From NCBI GenBank assembly GCA_900547785.1, contig URIB01000003.1, positions 62,001 to 126,000 on the forward strand: a stretch of DNA of 64,000 bases. Reading direction: 5' to 3'. A program made the position numbers and the translations under genes. The notes below the pieces were generated by a model, which worked only from the letters and a program-made list of their open reading frames with translations, did not search any database and was not told the DNA's origin. Positions 1 to 9,080 of the stretch are shown here, piece after piece; the stretch's first letter is position 1; every line of letters starts with the position of its first letter. The stretch is from an uncultured Dialister sp. Lineage in GTDB: Bacteria; Bacillota; Negativicutes; Veillonellales; Dialisteraceae.

Positions 1-813
1 TTCATCGCTATCCGCACAGATAATTTCCGCTCCGATTTCTTCAAAAGTTTTTATCTTTTGCGGATCAGCTTCTGTCGTTGTCAGTATAATGACACGCCCG
101 GGATTTTGAAATACATTGGCATCCGGTGAACAGGATAGTCTTCCGTCTACAATAATTCTTACCGGATCCGCCAATCCTTCCGTTCTTGCAGTGAGTAAGG
201 GATTATCTGCCTTAATCGTTCCCGCTCCCGCCATGATCGCCGAATAAATACCGCGGAGTGCATGTGTTTCCTCTCTTGATGTTTCTGATGAAATCCACCG
301 GGACTCTCCTGTATGGCAAGCAGTTTTTCCATCTAAAGAAAGAGCCGCTTTATAAAGTACGAACGGTTTTTTCCGAGTAATAAATTTTACATATATTTCA
401 TTCAGCCTTTGTGCCTCTTTTTCCATGACCCCGGTCGTCACGAAGATCTCCGCCTCACGAAGAGCACGAATCCCTTTCCCTGCTACCAACGGATTCGGAT
501 CCGTCATGGCAATGACAACACGCTCAACGTCTTTGGAAATAATCAAGTTGGTACATGGCGGTGTTTTCCCGTAATGGCAACAAGGCTCGAGTGTCACATA
601 GAGTGTTCCTCCCGCTGTATCTTCTTTACAGCCGGCAAAAGCATTCACTTCCGCGTGAACATCTCCAAATTGTTTATGCCACCCTTCTCCTATAATTGTT
701 CCGTCTTTTACAAGAACAGCACCCACTAAAGGATTCGGTCTGGTGTGTCCTGCCCCCTGTGTTGCCAATTCGAGAGCACGGGCCATAAATTTCCTGTCAT
801 CATCCATGCGCAT
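1..813 (-). CDS. ribD: Riboflavin biosynthesis protein RibD, C-terminus cut by window edge
   Basis: Bifunctional diaminohydroxyphosphoribosylaminopyrimidine deaminase / 5-amino-6-ribosylamino-uracil reductase of the riboflavin pathway. I translated it directly: 271 codons are visible, against about 360-370 for the family, and the rest lies off the left edge. The N-terminal deaminase zinc motifs are clear (VHAEVNAFAG, then EPCCHYGKTPPC), followed by TRPNPLVGAV near the start and the beginning of the reductase domain (LSLDGKTA, then SRWISS). The start at 813 is preceded by GGGAGG with seven bases of spacing; a second in-frame ATG lies at 807. The gene sits directly behind an FMN riboswitch, so it is very probably the first gene of a rib operon that continues to the left. 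The identification is secure. Confidence 0.95.
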   Translation of the reverse strand, partial: MRMDDDRKFMARALELATQGAGHTRPNPLVGAVLVKDGTIIGEGWHKQFGDVHAEVNAFAGCKEDTAGGTLYVTLEPCCHYGKTPPCTNLIISKDVERVVIAMTDPNPLVAGKGIRALREAEIFVTTGVMEKEAQRLNEIYVKFITRKKPFVLYKAALSLDGKTACHTGESRWISSETSREETHALRGIYSAIMAGAGTIKADNPLLTARTEGLADPVRIIVDGRLSCSPDANVFQNPGRVIILTTTEADPQKIKTFEEIGAEIICADSDE

Positions 814-838
814 AAAAAAACCTCCCGCTTCAGGGAGG
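814..838 (-). promoter_or_regulatory. Riboswitch expression platform: terminator hairpin that contains the ribD ribosome binding site
   Basis: On the minus strand CCTCCC, a TGAAGC loop and GGGAGG are followed by seven T. This is an intrinsic terminator whose 3' arm is also the ribD Shine-Dalgarno sequence. The bases CCCTGAAG (plus 828-835) are perfectly complementary to CTTCAGGG at the 5' edge of the FMN aptamer (plus 975-982), which gives a simple antiterminator. FMN binding should hold the aptamer closed, let the hairpin form, and stop both transcription and ribosome access. The pairing is seen directly; the mechanism is inferred. Confidence 0.82.
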
Positions 839-863
839 TAAGAGCAGCACGCACAAAAACACG

Positions 864-984
864 GTTCTTCTCTCATCCAGACTGTACTGTCGGCTTTGGA
901 TTCACACCAAAATCAGCCTTACGGCTCGTGGGCTTAAGGAAAACCTTTCACCACCGGTCGGGATTTGCACCCTGCCCTGAAGAT
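864..984 (-). ncRNA. FMN riboswitch (RFN element)
   Basis: Read on the minus strand, the conserved RFN blocks occur in order: CTTCAGGGCAGGGTG, then CCGACCGGTGGTGAAA, then a GCCCACGAGCC arm, GGTGTGAATCC, AAGCCGACAGTACAGTC and TGGATGAGAGAAGAA. The terminal stem P1 pairs TCTTC with GAAGA. It lies between a good promoter and the hairpin in front of ribD, the standard arrangement for FMN repression of riboflavin genes. Confidence 0.96.
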
Positions 985-1003
985 ATACCTGATTGACTTA
1001 CTT

Positions 1004-1031
1004 ATTATAGCAAATCATAAAATAAAATCAA
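1004..1031 (-). promoter_or_regulatory. Promoter of the riboswitch-ribD transcript
   Basis: Minus-strand TTGATT (1026-1031) and TATAAT (1004-1009) are separated by 16 bases. The predicted start lies about 10-15 bases before the FMN aptamer. Confidence 0.7.
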
Positions 1032-1051
1032 TCAACTAAAGAAGTTGTGTC

Positions 1052-1717
1052 TCATAAAATGCAGGCAACCCTTTCAAATATTTCAGAAGAAACTTCTTCT
1101 ACACTTCGCATCCGCTTTCCGTAAACACACGAAATTCTTTGCCACCCATATTTTTCACATAGTGTCTGGTACGCAGAGTAACATTTCTCCAAATATTCCA
1201 AGTGCTGCTCATGAATATCCATAGAACCTCCTCTACCGGCTCTTTCTCGCACCAATTCTTTAGAAACTGCAAGAGGGACATCCAATAAAATGACCCTGTC
1301 CGGACGAGGTAATTCCAATTTTTTATACTCCGTTTCATCAAGCCAATTTAAAAATTCCTCACGCTTTTCTTTTTCATCATACTTTGTCATCTGATGAACC
1401 ATATTGCTTGTCGTATACCGGTCAGCAATAACAATGCCGCCCTCTTTATAAAATGATTTCCAACAGGTATGGTAAGATGCAAACCGATCTAAGGCATAAA
1501 ACAAAGAAGCTGCATAAGGATTCACTTCGCCGGGATTTTTTCCGAAATCTCCCTGTAAATACATTTTCACCAAAGCGGAGGACGGACTTTCATAGTCAGG
1601 AAAAGATACATGCATTACTTTCTTCCCTGATTTTTCAATTTTTTCTCTTAAAATATTCGACTGGGTTGCTTTCCCGCTCCCATCTATTCCTTCGAGCACA
1701 ATCAATTTTCCGCTCAT
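1052..1717 (-). CDS. tmk: Thymidylate kinase
   Basis: Phosphorylates dTMP to dTDP with ATP, a cytoplasmic step of dTTP synthesis. The protein has 221 residues. The P-loop GIDGSGKAT is at residues 10-18, the ADRYTTSN motif near residue 98, and a LID-like arginine segment RERAGRGG around residue 155. The P-loop ends GKAT, a form I associate with clostridial and Negativicutes members of the family rather than the E. coli type. The ATG is preceded by AGGAG at good spacing. It stands between pth, whose own terminator lies just upstream, and the ribD promoter, so it is probably its own short transcription unit. No terminator is obvious after the stop. Confidence 0.9.
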   Translation of the reverse strand: MSGKLIVLEGIDGSGKATQSNILREKIEKSGKKVMHVSFPDYESPSSALVKMYLQGDFGKNPGEVNPYAASLFYALDRFASYHTCWKSFYKEGGIVIADRYTTSNMVHQMTKYDEKEKREEFLNWLDETEYKKLELPRPDRVILLDVPLAVSKELVRERAGRGGSMDIHEQHLEYLEKCYSAYQTLCEKYGWQRISCVYGKRMRSVEEVSSEIFERVACIL

Positions 1718-1782
1718 TTTATATCTCCTGTTCAGAATTTCTTTTTCTGCTTTTTATTTTATCATCAATCATAATATTCCAC

Positions 1783-1805
1783 AAAAAAAGAGCCTTTCAG
1801 CTCTT
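1783..1805 (-). terminator. Terminator of the glmU-prs-pth unit
   Basis: Minus-strand AAGAGC, a TGAAAG loop and GCTCTT are followed by a T-run. The hairpin overlaps the pth stop codon. Confidence 0.75.
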
Positions 1806-2375
1806 CTTTTCTTTTTTCGGATTAAAAAGGTTCATTGCCCTGTCAACGGTTGTTTCCAATGCACATTCAATGGAATCGGCCGTATATTTTTTTGCCGCTT
1901 CAATCAATGCTATGTCTTCTCCATAAGGACGACTGAGTACATGATCAATTACAGTATGTCCGTCCTTCGGATGTCCTACTCCGATACGAAAACGGACAAA
2001 CTCTTCCGTGTGCAGACAGGAAATCAGCGATTTGATTCCATTATGCCCCCCTGCCGAGCCCTTTTTTCTGATCCTTATTTTTCCCGGCGGCAGATCCAAG
2101 TCATCACAAATGATATAAATATCGTCCGTAGCAATTTTATAATATCCGGCAATGGCGCTTACTGCATCACCGCTTAAGTTCATATAGGTCAACGGTTTTA
2201 CCAACCATATTTTCTCACCGAATTTGATTCCGGATATTATTTCGGCCTGCATTTCCGTTTTCCGGTTTTGCATAGACCAACGACGAGCCAACTCATCAAT
2301 GACATCAAACCCCATATTGTGCCGGGTGTGTGCATATTTCTCTCCCGGATTTCCGAGACCTGCAATCAGTTTCAT
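1797..2375 (-). CDS. pth: Peptidyl-tRNA hydrolase
   Basis: Releases tRNA from peptidyl-tRNA that has dropped off the ribosome. At 192 residues it has the normal family length. The N-terminus shows GLGNPGEKYAHTRHNMGFD with the conserved Asn9 and catalytic His19. The CDDLDLPPGKIRIR segment and GSAGGHNGIKS follow as in the family. Its start overlaps the end of prs by four bases (ATGA), so it is translationally coupled. The C-terminal tail is lysine-rich. The order glmU-prs-pth is the familiar Firmicute arrangement. Confidence 0.96.
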   Translation of the reverse strand: MKLIAGLGNPGEKYAHTRHNMGFDVIDELARRWSMQNRKTEMQAEIISGIKFGEKIWLVKPLTYMNLSGDAVSAIAGYYKIATDDIYIICDDLDLPPGKIRIRKKGSAGGHNGIKSLISCLHTEEFVRFRIGVGHPKDGHTVIDHVLSRPYGEDIALIEAAKKYTADSIECALETTVDRAMNLFNPKKEKKS

Positions 2376-3325
2376 TTATCAAACAAGGCACTTACCGATG
2401 CATCATGGAAGATGCGGATAATAGCCTCTCCTAAAAGCGGCGCCACCGACAGTACCGTTAATTTATCTTGTACTTTTTCTTTTTCAATCGGTAATGAATT
2501 TGTTACAACCAATTCATTGATATTTGAATTTTTGATACGTTCTGTAGCCGGGTCGGTCAGGACAGGATGGCAAACGGCGGCATACACGCCCACCGCTCCT
2601 GCGTTCGCCAGTGCTTTAGCCCCTTCACAAAGCGAGCCTGCGGTATCTACGATGTCATCTACAATAAAGCAGTTTCTCCCTTTCACGTCACCGATGATAT
2701 TCATCACTTTCGCCACTCCAGGTTCAGGACGTCGTTTTTCAATAATAGCAATAGGTGCTCCTACACGGTCAGCTAAATCTCTTGCTCTGTTGACACCGCC
2801 CAAGTCGGGAGACACAATGGTTAAATTCTCCAAATTCTTTGACTTGATATATTCGGATAATAACGCTGCCGACGCCAAATGGTCGACAGGAACATCAAAA
2901 AAGCCTTGGATTTGTCCGGCATGGAGATCCATCGTTACAACCCGGGTCACTCCGGCTGCGGAAAGGAGATCAGCCACCAGTTTGGAGCTGATCGGTTCTC
3001 TTCCTCTGGTTTTCCGATCTTGTCTGGCATATCCATAGTAAGGTACTACGACAGTAATATGACGGGCTGATGCTCTTTTAAGTGCATCCACCATAATAAG
3101 CATCTCCATGAGATTGTCATTTACAGGCGCGCCTGTCGGCTGAATAATAAAGCAATCCTTTCCGCGGACGCTTTCATTAATCATGACTTGAATTTCTCCA
3201 TTATTAAATCTGCCGCACAAAGATTTCCCCAACGGAACTCCGATATAATCTGAAATTTCTTTTGCCAGTGCCGGATGTGCCGTCCCTGTAAAAATTTTCA
3301 GCTTAGACGTGCCTTCCATATCCAT
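2372..3325 (-). CDS. prs: Ribose-phosphate pyrophosphokinase (PRPP synthase)
   Basis: Makes PRPP from ribose-5-phosphate and ATP for purine, pyrimidine, NAD, His and Trp synthesis. It has 317 residues, the class I length. Recognisable parts are the flexible loop YARQDRKTRGREPI near residue 100, the histidine-containing DLHAGQIQGFFD near residue 130, and the PRPP-binding DDIVDTAGS around residues 221-229. The start at 3325 follows AGGAG at about ten bases; a second ATG two codons later is possible. It is coupled to pth downstream. A TATAAT-like box upstream (around 3412-3417) may give it a promoter besides read-through from glmU. Confidence 0.96.
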   Translation of the reverse strand: MDMEGTSKLKIFTGTAHPALAKEISDYIGVPLGKSLCGRFNNGEIQVMINESVRGKDCFIIQPTGAPVNDNLMEMLIMVDALKRASARHITVVVPYYGYARQDRKTRGREPISSKLVADLLSAAGVTRVVTMDLHAGQIQGFFDVPVDHLASAALLSEYIKSKNLENLTIVSPDLGGVNRARDLADRVGAPIAIIEKRRPEPGVAKVMNIIGDVKGRNCFIVDDIVDTAGSLCEGAKALANAGAVGVYAAVCHPVLTDPATERIKNSNINELVVTNSLPIEKEKVQDKLTVLSVAPLLGEAIIRIFHDASVSALFDK

Positions 3326-3461
3326 TTATAATGCGCTCCTTTTCTTCCCTTCCGGGACTATGATAAGACTTCCCCCTATACCAATCATTATGAAGTGTTT
3401 CTTTTTATTATATACCTCATTCATGATGTTTTACCAGTTTAATTTGTAAATTGCATATGCA

Positions 3462-4841
3462 TTATTCTTTATACGTATCTTTTTTGACCCAATTCTCAAT
3501 ATTCACCTGCTTGGATCTTCCTATCGCCAAGGCTTCGGCAGGTACATCTTTCGTAATCGTCGACCCCGCTGCGGTAAACGCCTTTTCTCCGATATGCACG
3601 GGAGCTACCAGATTCGTATTACACCCGATGAAAGCATGCTCTTTGATAACGCATCTGTGCTTTTCTTTGCCGTCAAAATTGACTGTCACCGTCCCGCACC
3701 CGAAATTCACATTTTTCCCTAAATCGGAATCCCCGCAATAGATAAGATGCGGCAGTTTCGTTCCGTCATCAACAACAGAGTTTTTAACTTCTACAAAATT
3801 TCCTATCTTTACATGGTCATGAATCTCCGTATCCGGACGCAAGTGAACAAACGGACCGATTTCATTATCATTTCCCAGTTTGCATTCATGGGCATAAACA
3901 CGATTCAAACAGTTCCTGTTTCCGCAAATCACATCTGTCAGCTGTGTATCCGGTCCGATGACGCAATTTTGTCCTATCACCGTTTCTCCCTGCAAAATAC
4001 AACCGGGATATAGGACTGTATCACTGCCGATTTGTACATTTTGCTCAACATATGTATGCTCCGGATCAATCATTGTTACCCCTGCCGCCATCAGTTCTTC
4101 CGTCTTTCGATAACGAAGAATTTTATCCGCCTGCGCCAGTTGGATACGTGAATTGACCCCCATCGTTTCGTCCGCATCATCAGCTTCAACCGGAATCACT
4201 TTTTTTCCGTTTTTAATTAATTTTTCAAAAACATCGGTCAGATAATACTCGCCTTGTGCATTTTTATTATCTATCAACCGTAATGCCGGCAGCAATTCTT
4301 TGATTTTAAATACATACGTTCCTGTATTGATTTCATGAATCGCCAATTGCTCATCCGTTCCGTCTTTTTGTTCTACAACGGAGATCATATGCCCCTCTCC
4401 GTCACGGATAATACGACCGTAACCGAAAGGATTTTCCAGTACCGCCGTCAGGACAGAAGCGGCTGCATCATTATTTTTACAAGTGTCTGTCAATTTTTTT
4501 ATCGTAGATTCTCTAAGAAGCGGTGTGTCTCCGCAAACAACAAGGACATATCCGTCCGGGTCATTTTCAAATTCCGGCACCGCCTGCATCACGGCATGCG
4601 CCGTTCCTAATTGTTCTTCCTGATGAACAAAGGTAATATTTTTATCCGCTAGACATGTTCTGACGTATTTTTCTTTGAATCCGGTAACGGCAATACATTT
4701 TTCATATCCCGCATCCTTTACAGTACGAATAACCTGCTCTATCATCGGTATTCCACACACTTTATGCAAAACTTTAGGTAAAACCGATTTCATTCGTGTT
4801 CCTTGTCCTGCAGCCAAAATCACTGCCGCCAGCTTCGCCAT
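3462..4841 (-). CDS. glmU: Bifunctional N-acetylglucosamine-1-phosphate uridyltransferase / glucosamine-1-phosphate acetyltransferase
   Basis: Performs the last two steps to UDP-GlcNAc, the precursor for peptidoglycan and lipid A. It has 459 residues. The N-terminal nucleotidyltransferase carries LAAGQGTRMKS at residues 10-20 and VVCGDTPLL near residue 102. The C-terminal half is a left-handed beta-helix of hexapeptide repeats (IGQNCVIGPDT, LGNDNEIGPFVHLRP, IGNFVEVKNS), ending in the acetyltransferase region with GCGTVTVNFDG. The start has AGGAGG at good spacing and a clear promoter. glmS, which feeds the same pathway, is encoded about 2.3 kb upstream in the same direction. Confidence 0.96.
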   Translation of the reverse strand: MAKLAAVILAAGQGTRMKSVLPKVLHKVCGIPMIEQVIRTVKDAGYEKCIAVTGFKEKYVRTCLADKNITFVHQEEQLGTAHAVMQAVPEFENDPDGYVLVVCGDTPLLRESTIKKLTDTCKNNDAAASVLTAVLENPFGYGRIIRDGEGHMISVVEQKDGTDEQLAIHEINTGTYVFKIKELLPALRLIDNKNAQGEYYLTDVFEKLIKNGKKVIPVEADDADETMGVNSRIQLAQADKILRYRKTEELMAAGVTMIDPEHTYVEQNVQIGSDTVLYPGCILQGETVIGQNCVIGPDTQLTDVICGNRNCLNRVYAHECKLGNDNEIGPFVHLRPDTEIHDHVKIGNFVEVKNSVVDDGTKLPHLIYCGDSDLGKNVNFGCGTVTVNFDGKEKHRCVIKEHAFIGCNTNLVAPVHIGEKAFTAAGSTITKDVPAEALAIGRSKQVNIENWVKKDTYKE

Positions 4842-4883
4842 ACTTCCTCCTGATTGAATGCCTATGTTTCTCTTATCTCATTT

Positions 4884-4912
4884 ATTTTAACAAACCGAAT
4901 TATGTCCCGCAA
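4884..4912 (-). promoter_or_regulatory. Promoter of glmU
   Basis: Minus-strand TTGCGG (4907-4912), a 17-base spacer and TAAAAT (4884-4889), about 40 bases before the glmU start. Confidence 0.6.
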
Positions 4913-4922
4913 GAAAAAGAAA

Positions 4923-4948
4923 ACTGTGTGATTTTAAAATCACACAGT
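4923..4948 (-). terminator. Terminator after the 3D-domain gene
   Basis: A 26-base perfect palindrome (ACTGTGTGATTTT and its complement) with an AT-rich stretch on both sides. It lies between the 3D-domain gene and the glmU promoter. Confidence 0.65.
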
Positions 4949-4958
4949 CAAATTTTAT

Positions 4959-6026
4959 TTATGAAACCAAATACACTTTCACGTTCTCCTTAAATCCCCA
5001 TTGATAAGCCTGCTCCAGTGTATCTACCCCTACATCTATGATATTTCCTTGAATGGCTCCTCCAATGTCATCACAAATGGCATAGCCGTATCCCTCTATA
5101 TAAACAATGCTTCCCAACGGAATGACCTCCGGATCCACCGCCGCATGACCTTTCCCCGCATAATTTCCCATTGCGGTCATACCCGTGCCGCCTCCGTCAA
5201 GCGGTGTATATGCCGTAGATGTCATATGAACCACTTTTTTGTATTTCCCTCCAAATTGAGGACTTTGCTCCAACTTTTCCCACACATCACTATCCGCTTT
5301 TCCCGTTTCTTTAAGTTTATTTCTTTTTTGAAGTTTGAGCACCGCCTGCTCCGTTCCTTTCCCGTAGATTCCATCGGAATTTCCCGGGTAATAACCGTGA
5401 AGAAGTAATTTGTTTTGAAGTTCTGCAACTCGTTTCCCCCGGGCACCTGTCATCAGATTTTCCGTTGATTTACTTTTTACTTTTTCCGTTTTTTGATTTG
5501 GTAAAATAGGTTCTTTCTCTTTTTTCTTATCGTTAAGAATGGATAAAGTTTGTTCATCAATCGCTCCGGAAACCGGAATGTTATAATCCTTTTGAAGTTT
5601 TTTCACCGCCGATTCGGTCGCGCTTCCATAGATTCCGTCCGTTGGTGTCTTTAAATATCCCATCATATGTAAGCGATTCTGCATTTCAGAAATCGCGGCC
5701 CCAAGGTTTCCTTTAGCATATATGATACCGCCGCCGTCTCTTCCTTTTTTATTTTCTGATTTTTTTATTTTCATTTGTGTCGCATCATCTGCATCTCCCG
5801 TTACAGTCAATTTGTATTTTTTCTGAAACTCCATAACGGCTTTTGCTGTTGTCGATCCATAATCACCATCCGCTTCCCTTGCCAAATATCCGGCGGCCAT
5901 AAGAGATTTTTGAAGGGTTTCCACCTCGCTTCCTCTCATTCCCGTCGTAAGAGTTTGGGCATATACCGACACGGAAATTTCCATGCAGAATACAGTAAAC
6001 AAAATCCAAATTTTTCTTTTTTTCAC
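4959..6026 (-). CDS. Exported protein with three peptidoglycan-binding domains and a C-terminal 3D domain
   Basis: 355 residues, predicted to be exported and to act on the cell wall. A signal peptide (MKKRKIWILFTVFCM to VYAQ) is followed by three PG_binding_1 repeats. Each has the LQ..L...GY.....DG.YG..T..AV...Q pattern, starting near residues 25, 105 and 195. The last 90 residues are a 3D domain (STAYTPLDGGGTG, then CDDIGGAIQGNIIDVG) with its aspartates, the double-psi barrel of MltA and YabE-type lytic or resuscitation-factor-like proteins. I chose the GTG start at 6026 because GGGGAGG lies seven bases upstream; a longer reading frame to 6071 has no ribosome site. The exact substrate is unknown. 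Confidence 0.85.
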   Translation of the reverse strand: MKKRKIWILFTVFCMEISVSVYAQTLTTGMRGSEVETLQKSLMAAGYLAREADGDYGSTTAKAVMEFQKKYKLTVTGDADDATQMKIKKSENKKGRDGGGIIYAKGNLGAAISEMQNRLHMMGYLKTPTDGIYGSATESAVKKLQKDYNIPVSGAIDEQTLSILNDKKKEKEPILPNQKTEKVKSKSTENLMTGARGKRVAELQNKLLLHGYYPGNSDGIYGKGTEQAVLKLQKRNKLKETGKADSDVWEKLEQSPQFGGKYKKVVHMTSTAYTPLDGGGTGMTAMGNYAGKGHAAVDPEVIPLGSIVYIEGYGYAICDDIGGAIQGNIIDVGVDTLEQAYQWGFKENVKVYLVS

Positions 6027-6109
6027 AACAGTACCTCCCCTGAAAATCCACGTGTATTGTACCATGGTCATTTATTTTTGTAAAAATAACACCTATATGT
6101 ATCAAACAA

Positions 6110-6133
6110 AAGAAAAGCTGCGGTTTCCCGCAG
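6110..6133 (-). terminator. Terminator after trpS
   Basis: Minus-strand CTGCGG, a GAAA-type loop and CCGCAG (6118-6133), followed by CTTTTCTTTT. It begins just past the trpS stop. Confidence 0.8.
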
Positions 6134-6138
6134 AATTT

Positions 6139-7134
6139 TTATTTCCTATACAGCCCCATGGCATGAACAGCGTTTCGATAAGTAGCGCTTGCTTTGACAC
6201 GGGCCTTTTCCGCCCCTCTGTCCAAAATCGCATCAAGTTCCGAACTTCCTGTCAACTCTTTATATCTCATCAAAACAGGACTCATTTCACCTGCCACCAG
6301 ATCCGCCACATCTTTCTTAAATACTCCGTATCCCTGTCCTTCATACATAGCCTCTATCTCTTCAAAAGATTTGCCGGAAATAGCGGAATGAATACTCATC
6401 AGATTGGATACACCGGGTTGATTTACTTTATCATAATGTACATGCCCGATGGAATCGGTTACCGCTCTCTTTATTTTTTTTACGACAACATCAGGCTCGT
6501 CCAGCATATGAATTGTGGCCCACTCATTGTCGTCAGATTTGCTCATTTTACTTGTCGGATCCTGCAAGCTCATGACTCTGGCTCCACCTTTGGGTAGCCA
6601 TATTTCAGGAATCGTAAAAACTTCTCCGTATTTACGGTTAAAACGCTCCGCCAGATCTCTTGTAATCTCCATATGCTGTCGTTGATCTTCTCCCACCGGC
6701 ACCAGATTGGTCTGATAAAGAAGAATATCTGCCGCCATCAGAGGAGGATATGCCAACAGTCCGAGAGGAATAAACCCCTCTTTTTTTTCTTCTTTTTGTG
6801 CCTTTGACTTATATTGGGTCATCCGTTCCATTTCCCCCACATAGGCACTGCAAATCATCATCCACCCGAGCATGGCATGCTCCGGCACTTCAGACTGTAC
6901 GAAAATTGTCGCTTTATCGGGATTCATTCCCGCCGCAATGTAGAGAGCCGCCAGATTTCTTGTTCTTTCATGAAGAAGTTTCGGATCCTGGGGTACCGTA
7001 ATGGCATGCTGATTGACGATGCAATAATAGCATTCCGCTTTTTCTTGAAAGGGAATGAAATTCTTTAATGCGCCCAGATAATTTCCTAAAGTCAAAGAGC
7101 CGCTCGGCTGAATGCCTGAAAATATAATGTCCAT
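6139..7134 (-). CDS. trpS: Tryptophanyl-tRNA synthetase
   Basis: Charges tRNA-Trp. It has 331 residues from the chosen start, matching the family. The class I signatures are present: the HIGH-equivalent region GSLTLGNYLGAL near residue 14, and KMSKS in the PTSKMSKSDDNEW stretch near residue 195. The ATG at 7134 is preceded by GGGGGAT; an in-frame ATG four codons upstream falls inside that ribosome site. It follows glmS by 16 bases and is probably co-transcribed. No T-box leader is visible. Confidence 0.96.
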   Translation of the reverse strand: MDIIFSGIQPSGSLTLGNYLGALKNFIPFQEKAECYYCIVNQHAITVPQDPKLLHERTRNLAALYIAAGMNPDKATIFVQSEVPEHAMLGWMMICSAYVGEMERMTQYKSKAQKEEKKEGFIPLGLLAYPPLMAADILLYQTNLVPVGEDQRQHMEITRDLAERFNRKYGEVFTIPEIWLPKGGARVMSLQDPTSKMSKSDDNEWATIHMLDEPDVVVKKIKRAVTDSIGHVHYDKVNQPGVSNLMSIHSAISGKSFEEIEAMYEGQGYGVFKKDVADLVAGEMSPVLMRYKELTGSSELDAILDRGAEKARVKASATYRNAVHAMGLYRK

Positions 7135-7150
7135 GATATCCCCCAATGAA

Positions 7151-8977
7151 TTATTCTACCGTTACGGATTTTGCCAAATTTCTCGGTTTATCTACATCAT
7201 TCCCACGTTTAATACTGGTATAGTAAGCTAAAATCTGCATGGGAATCACAGATAGAATCGGTGCGATAAATTCATCAACCCTTGGAATTTTTACAATTTC
7301 CGTTGTATATTTCTCAAGTTCCGTATCATCTTCATAGCCGATTCCCAGCACTTTTGCTCCCCGTGCCCTTACTTCTTGAATATTACTGTACATTTTGGCA
7401 CTTACATTTCCTTGTGTCGCCACCGCAATAATCGGCGTTTCTTCCGTAATGAGAGCCAGTGTCCCATGCTTCAGTTCTCCCGCTGCATAGGCTTCCGCAT
7501 GAATATAAGATACTTCTTTTAGTTTCAAGGCCCCTTCCATGGCAATCGCATAATCAATTGATCTTCCGAGGTAAAAAATATCTTCCGCCCGGATCAGCGC
7601 ATCCGCCACCTCTGCCATATGGTCTTTTTCTTCCAAAACTTTTTCTATTTGTTTCGGCAACTTTAAAAGGCCTGTTATGATTTTCTTTGCTAATTCTTCC
7701 TGAATCGTTCCTTTAATCCGTCCCATATACAAGGCCAGCATCAGTAAAGAAACAAGCTGTGTCGTATATGCCTTCGTCGAAGCCACTGCAATCTCCGGCC
7801 CTGCCACAGTATAAACCGCCGTATCGGATTCTCTGGCAATAGAGGAGCCTACCGAATTGGTCACAGCTATACTCTGAGCCCCCAGCCGTTTTGCTTCTTT
7901 TAAAGCCGCCAAGGTATCAATGGTTTCTCCGGATTGGCTAATCACGATACAAAGCGTTCCCGCCGTTGTGAGCGGATGACTGTACCTGTACTCCGATGCA
8001 ATTTCAACAGAAACAGGTATCTTGACAAATCTCTCAATATAATGCTTTGCCACCAGTCCCGCATGATAAGCGGTCCCGCAAGCTGTAATCAAAACGGAAT
8101 CAATATTTTCCAGACGGCTTTTGGTCCAGTTCAGGTTGTCAAAATTGACGGTTCCGTCTTTTTTCACATGCATATGAACCGTATCTTCCACCGCTTTAGG
8201 CTGCTCATAAATTTCTTTCAGCATAAAGTGAGGATACCCGCCTTTTTCAGCGGCTTCCGCCGACCAAGTTACTTCCTGCACTTTTTTTGAAACCGGAAGC
8301 CCCTCTTCATCATAGACGGTAACACCGTCTTTTTTTACAATGGCGGTTTCTCCATCATTCAGAATATAAATACGACGGGTGCGGTTAATGACCGCCGGAA
8401 TATCGGAAGCAATGAAATTTTCTCCTTCTCCAAGCCCTATGATTAAAGGATTATCTTTCTTCGTACAAATAATCGTATCCGGGTCTTCTCTATTTAAAAA
8501 TACCAAGGAATAGGAACCTTCGATTCGGGCGCAAACTTTTCTGACGGTGGATAAGAAATCACCGTCATCTAATTCTTCCCCCAGATGAGGAATCACCTCA
8601 CTGTCCGTTTCCGACTTGAATATATGCCCCTTTTCCAGCAATTCTTTTTTTAGTTCCATATAGTTTTCTATAATGCCGTTATGGACAATCACAAAATGAT
8701 TATGATTATCTCCGTGAGGATGCGCATTATCGTCTGACGGTACACCATGAGTGGCCCACCGGGTATGACCGATTCCTATATGTCCGTGCAGCGGATGTAC
8801 CTTTATTTCTTTTTCCAGATTGGCCAATCCGCCTTGTTTTTTTTCTATACGAATTTTTCCGTTTTCATACACAGCAATACCTGCCGAATCATAGCCTCTG
8901 TATTCCAAGCGGCGAAGACCGTCAATGAGAAATTCCGATGCATCTTTTTTCCCTATATAGCCTACTATGCCACACAT
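7151..8977 (-). CDS. glmS: Glutamine-fructose-6-phosphate aminotransferase (isomerizing)
   Basis: Makes glucosamine-6-phosphate from fructose-6-phosphate and glutamine, the entry to amino-sugar synthesis. It has 608 residues. The N-terminal class II glutaminase begins MCGIVGYIG with the catalytic Cys next to the initiator Met, and HTRWATHG is near residue 73. Two SIS sugar-isomerase domains follow (CGTAYHAG and SQSGETIDTL; then LGRSIDYAIAMEGALKLKE), ending in the usual LAKSVTVE. AGGAGG precedes the start. The upstream gap of about 100 bases is too short for a glmS ribozyme and shows none; an extended -10 (TGCTATAAT) occurs at about 9057-9065. Confidence 0.97.
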   Translation of the reverse strand: MCGIVGYIGKKDASEFLIDGLRRLEYRGYDSAGIAVYENGKIRIEKKQGGLANLEKEIKVHPLHGHIGIGHTRWATHGVPSDDNAHPHGDNHNHFVIVHNGIIENYMELKKELLEKGHIFKSETDSEVIPHLGEELDDGDFLSTVRKVCARIEGSYSLVFLNREDPDTIICTKKDNPLIIGLGEGENFIASDIPAVINRTRRIYILNDGETAIVKKDGVTVYDEEGLPVSKKVQEVTWSAEAAEKGGYPHFMLKEIYEQPKAVEDTVHMHVKKDGTVNFDNLNWTKSRLENIDSVLITACGTAYHAGLVAKHYIERFVKIPVSVEIASEYRYSHPLTTAGTLCIVISQSGETIDTLAALKEAKRLGAQSIAVTNSVGSSIARESDTAVYTVAGPEIAVASTKAYTTQLVSLLMLALYMGRIKGTIQEELAKKIITGLLKLPKQIEKVLEEKDHMAEVADALIRAEDIFYLGRSIDYAIAMEGALKLKEVSYIHAEAYAAGELKHGTLALITEETPIIAVATQGNVSAKMYSNIQEVRARGAKVLGIGYEDDTELEKYTTEIVKIPRVDEFIAPILSVIPMQILAYYTSIKRGNDVDKPRNLAKSVTVE

Positions 8978-9080
8978 ATAAACCTCCTGATCAAGCCTAT
9001 ATCTTCTATCATTTATGTCATGTTGTTTTATTCATTCCAATAGGTATGCTAAGTTATTATAGCATATTTTCCTTTACCCC

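Noticed and set aside
8978..9080. Possible glmS ribozyme upstream of glmS
   Set aside because: The gap is only about 100 bases and the conserved ribozyme core is not visible.
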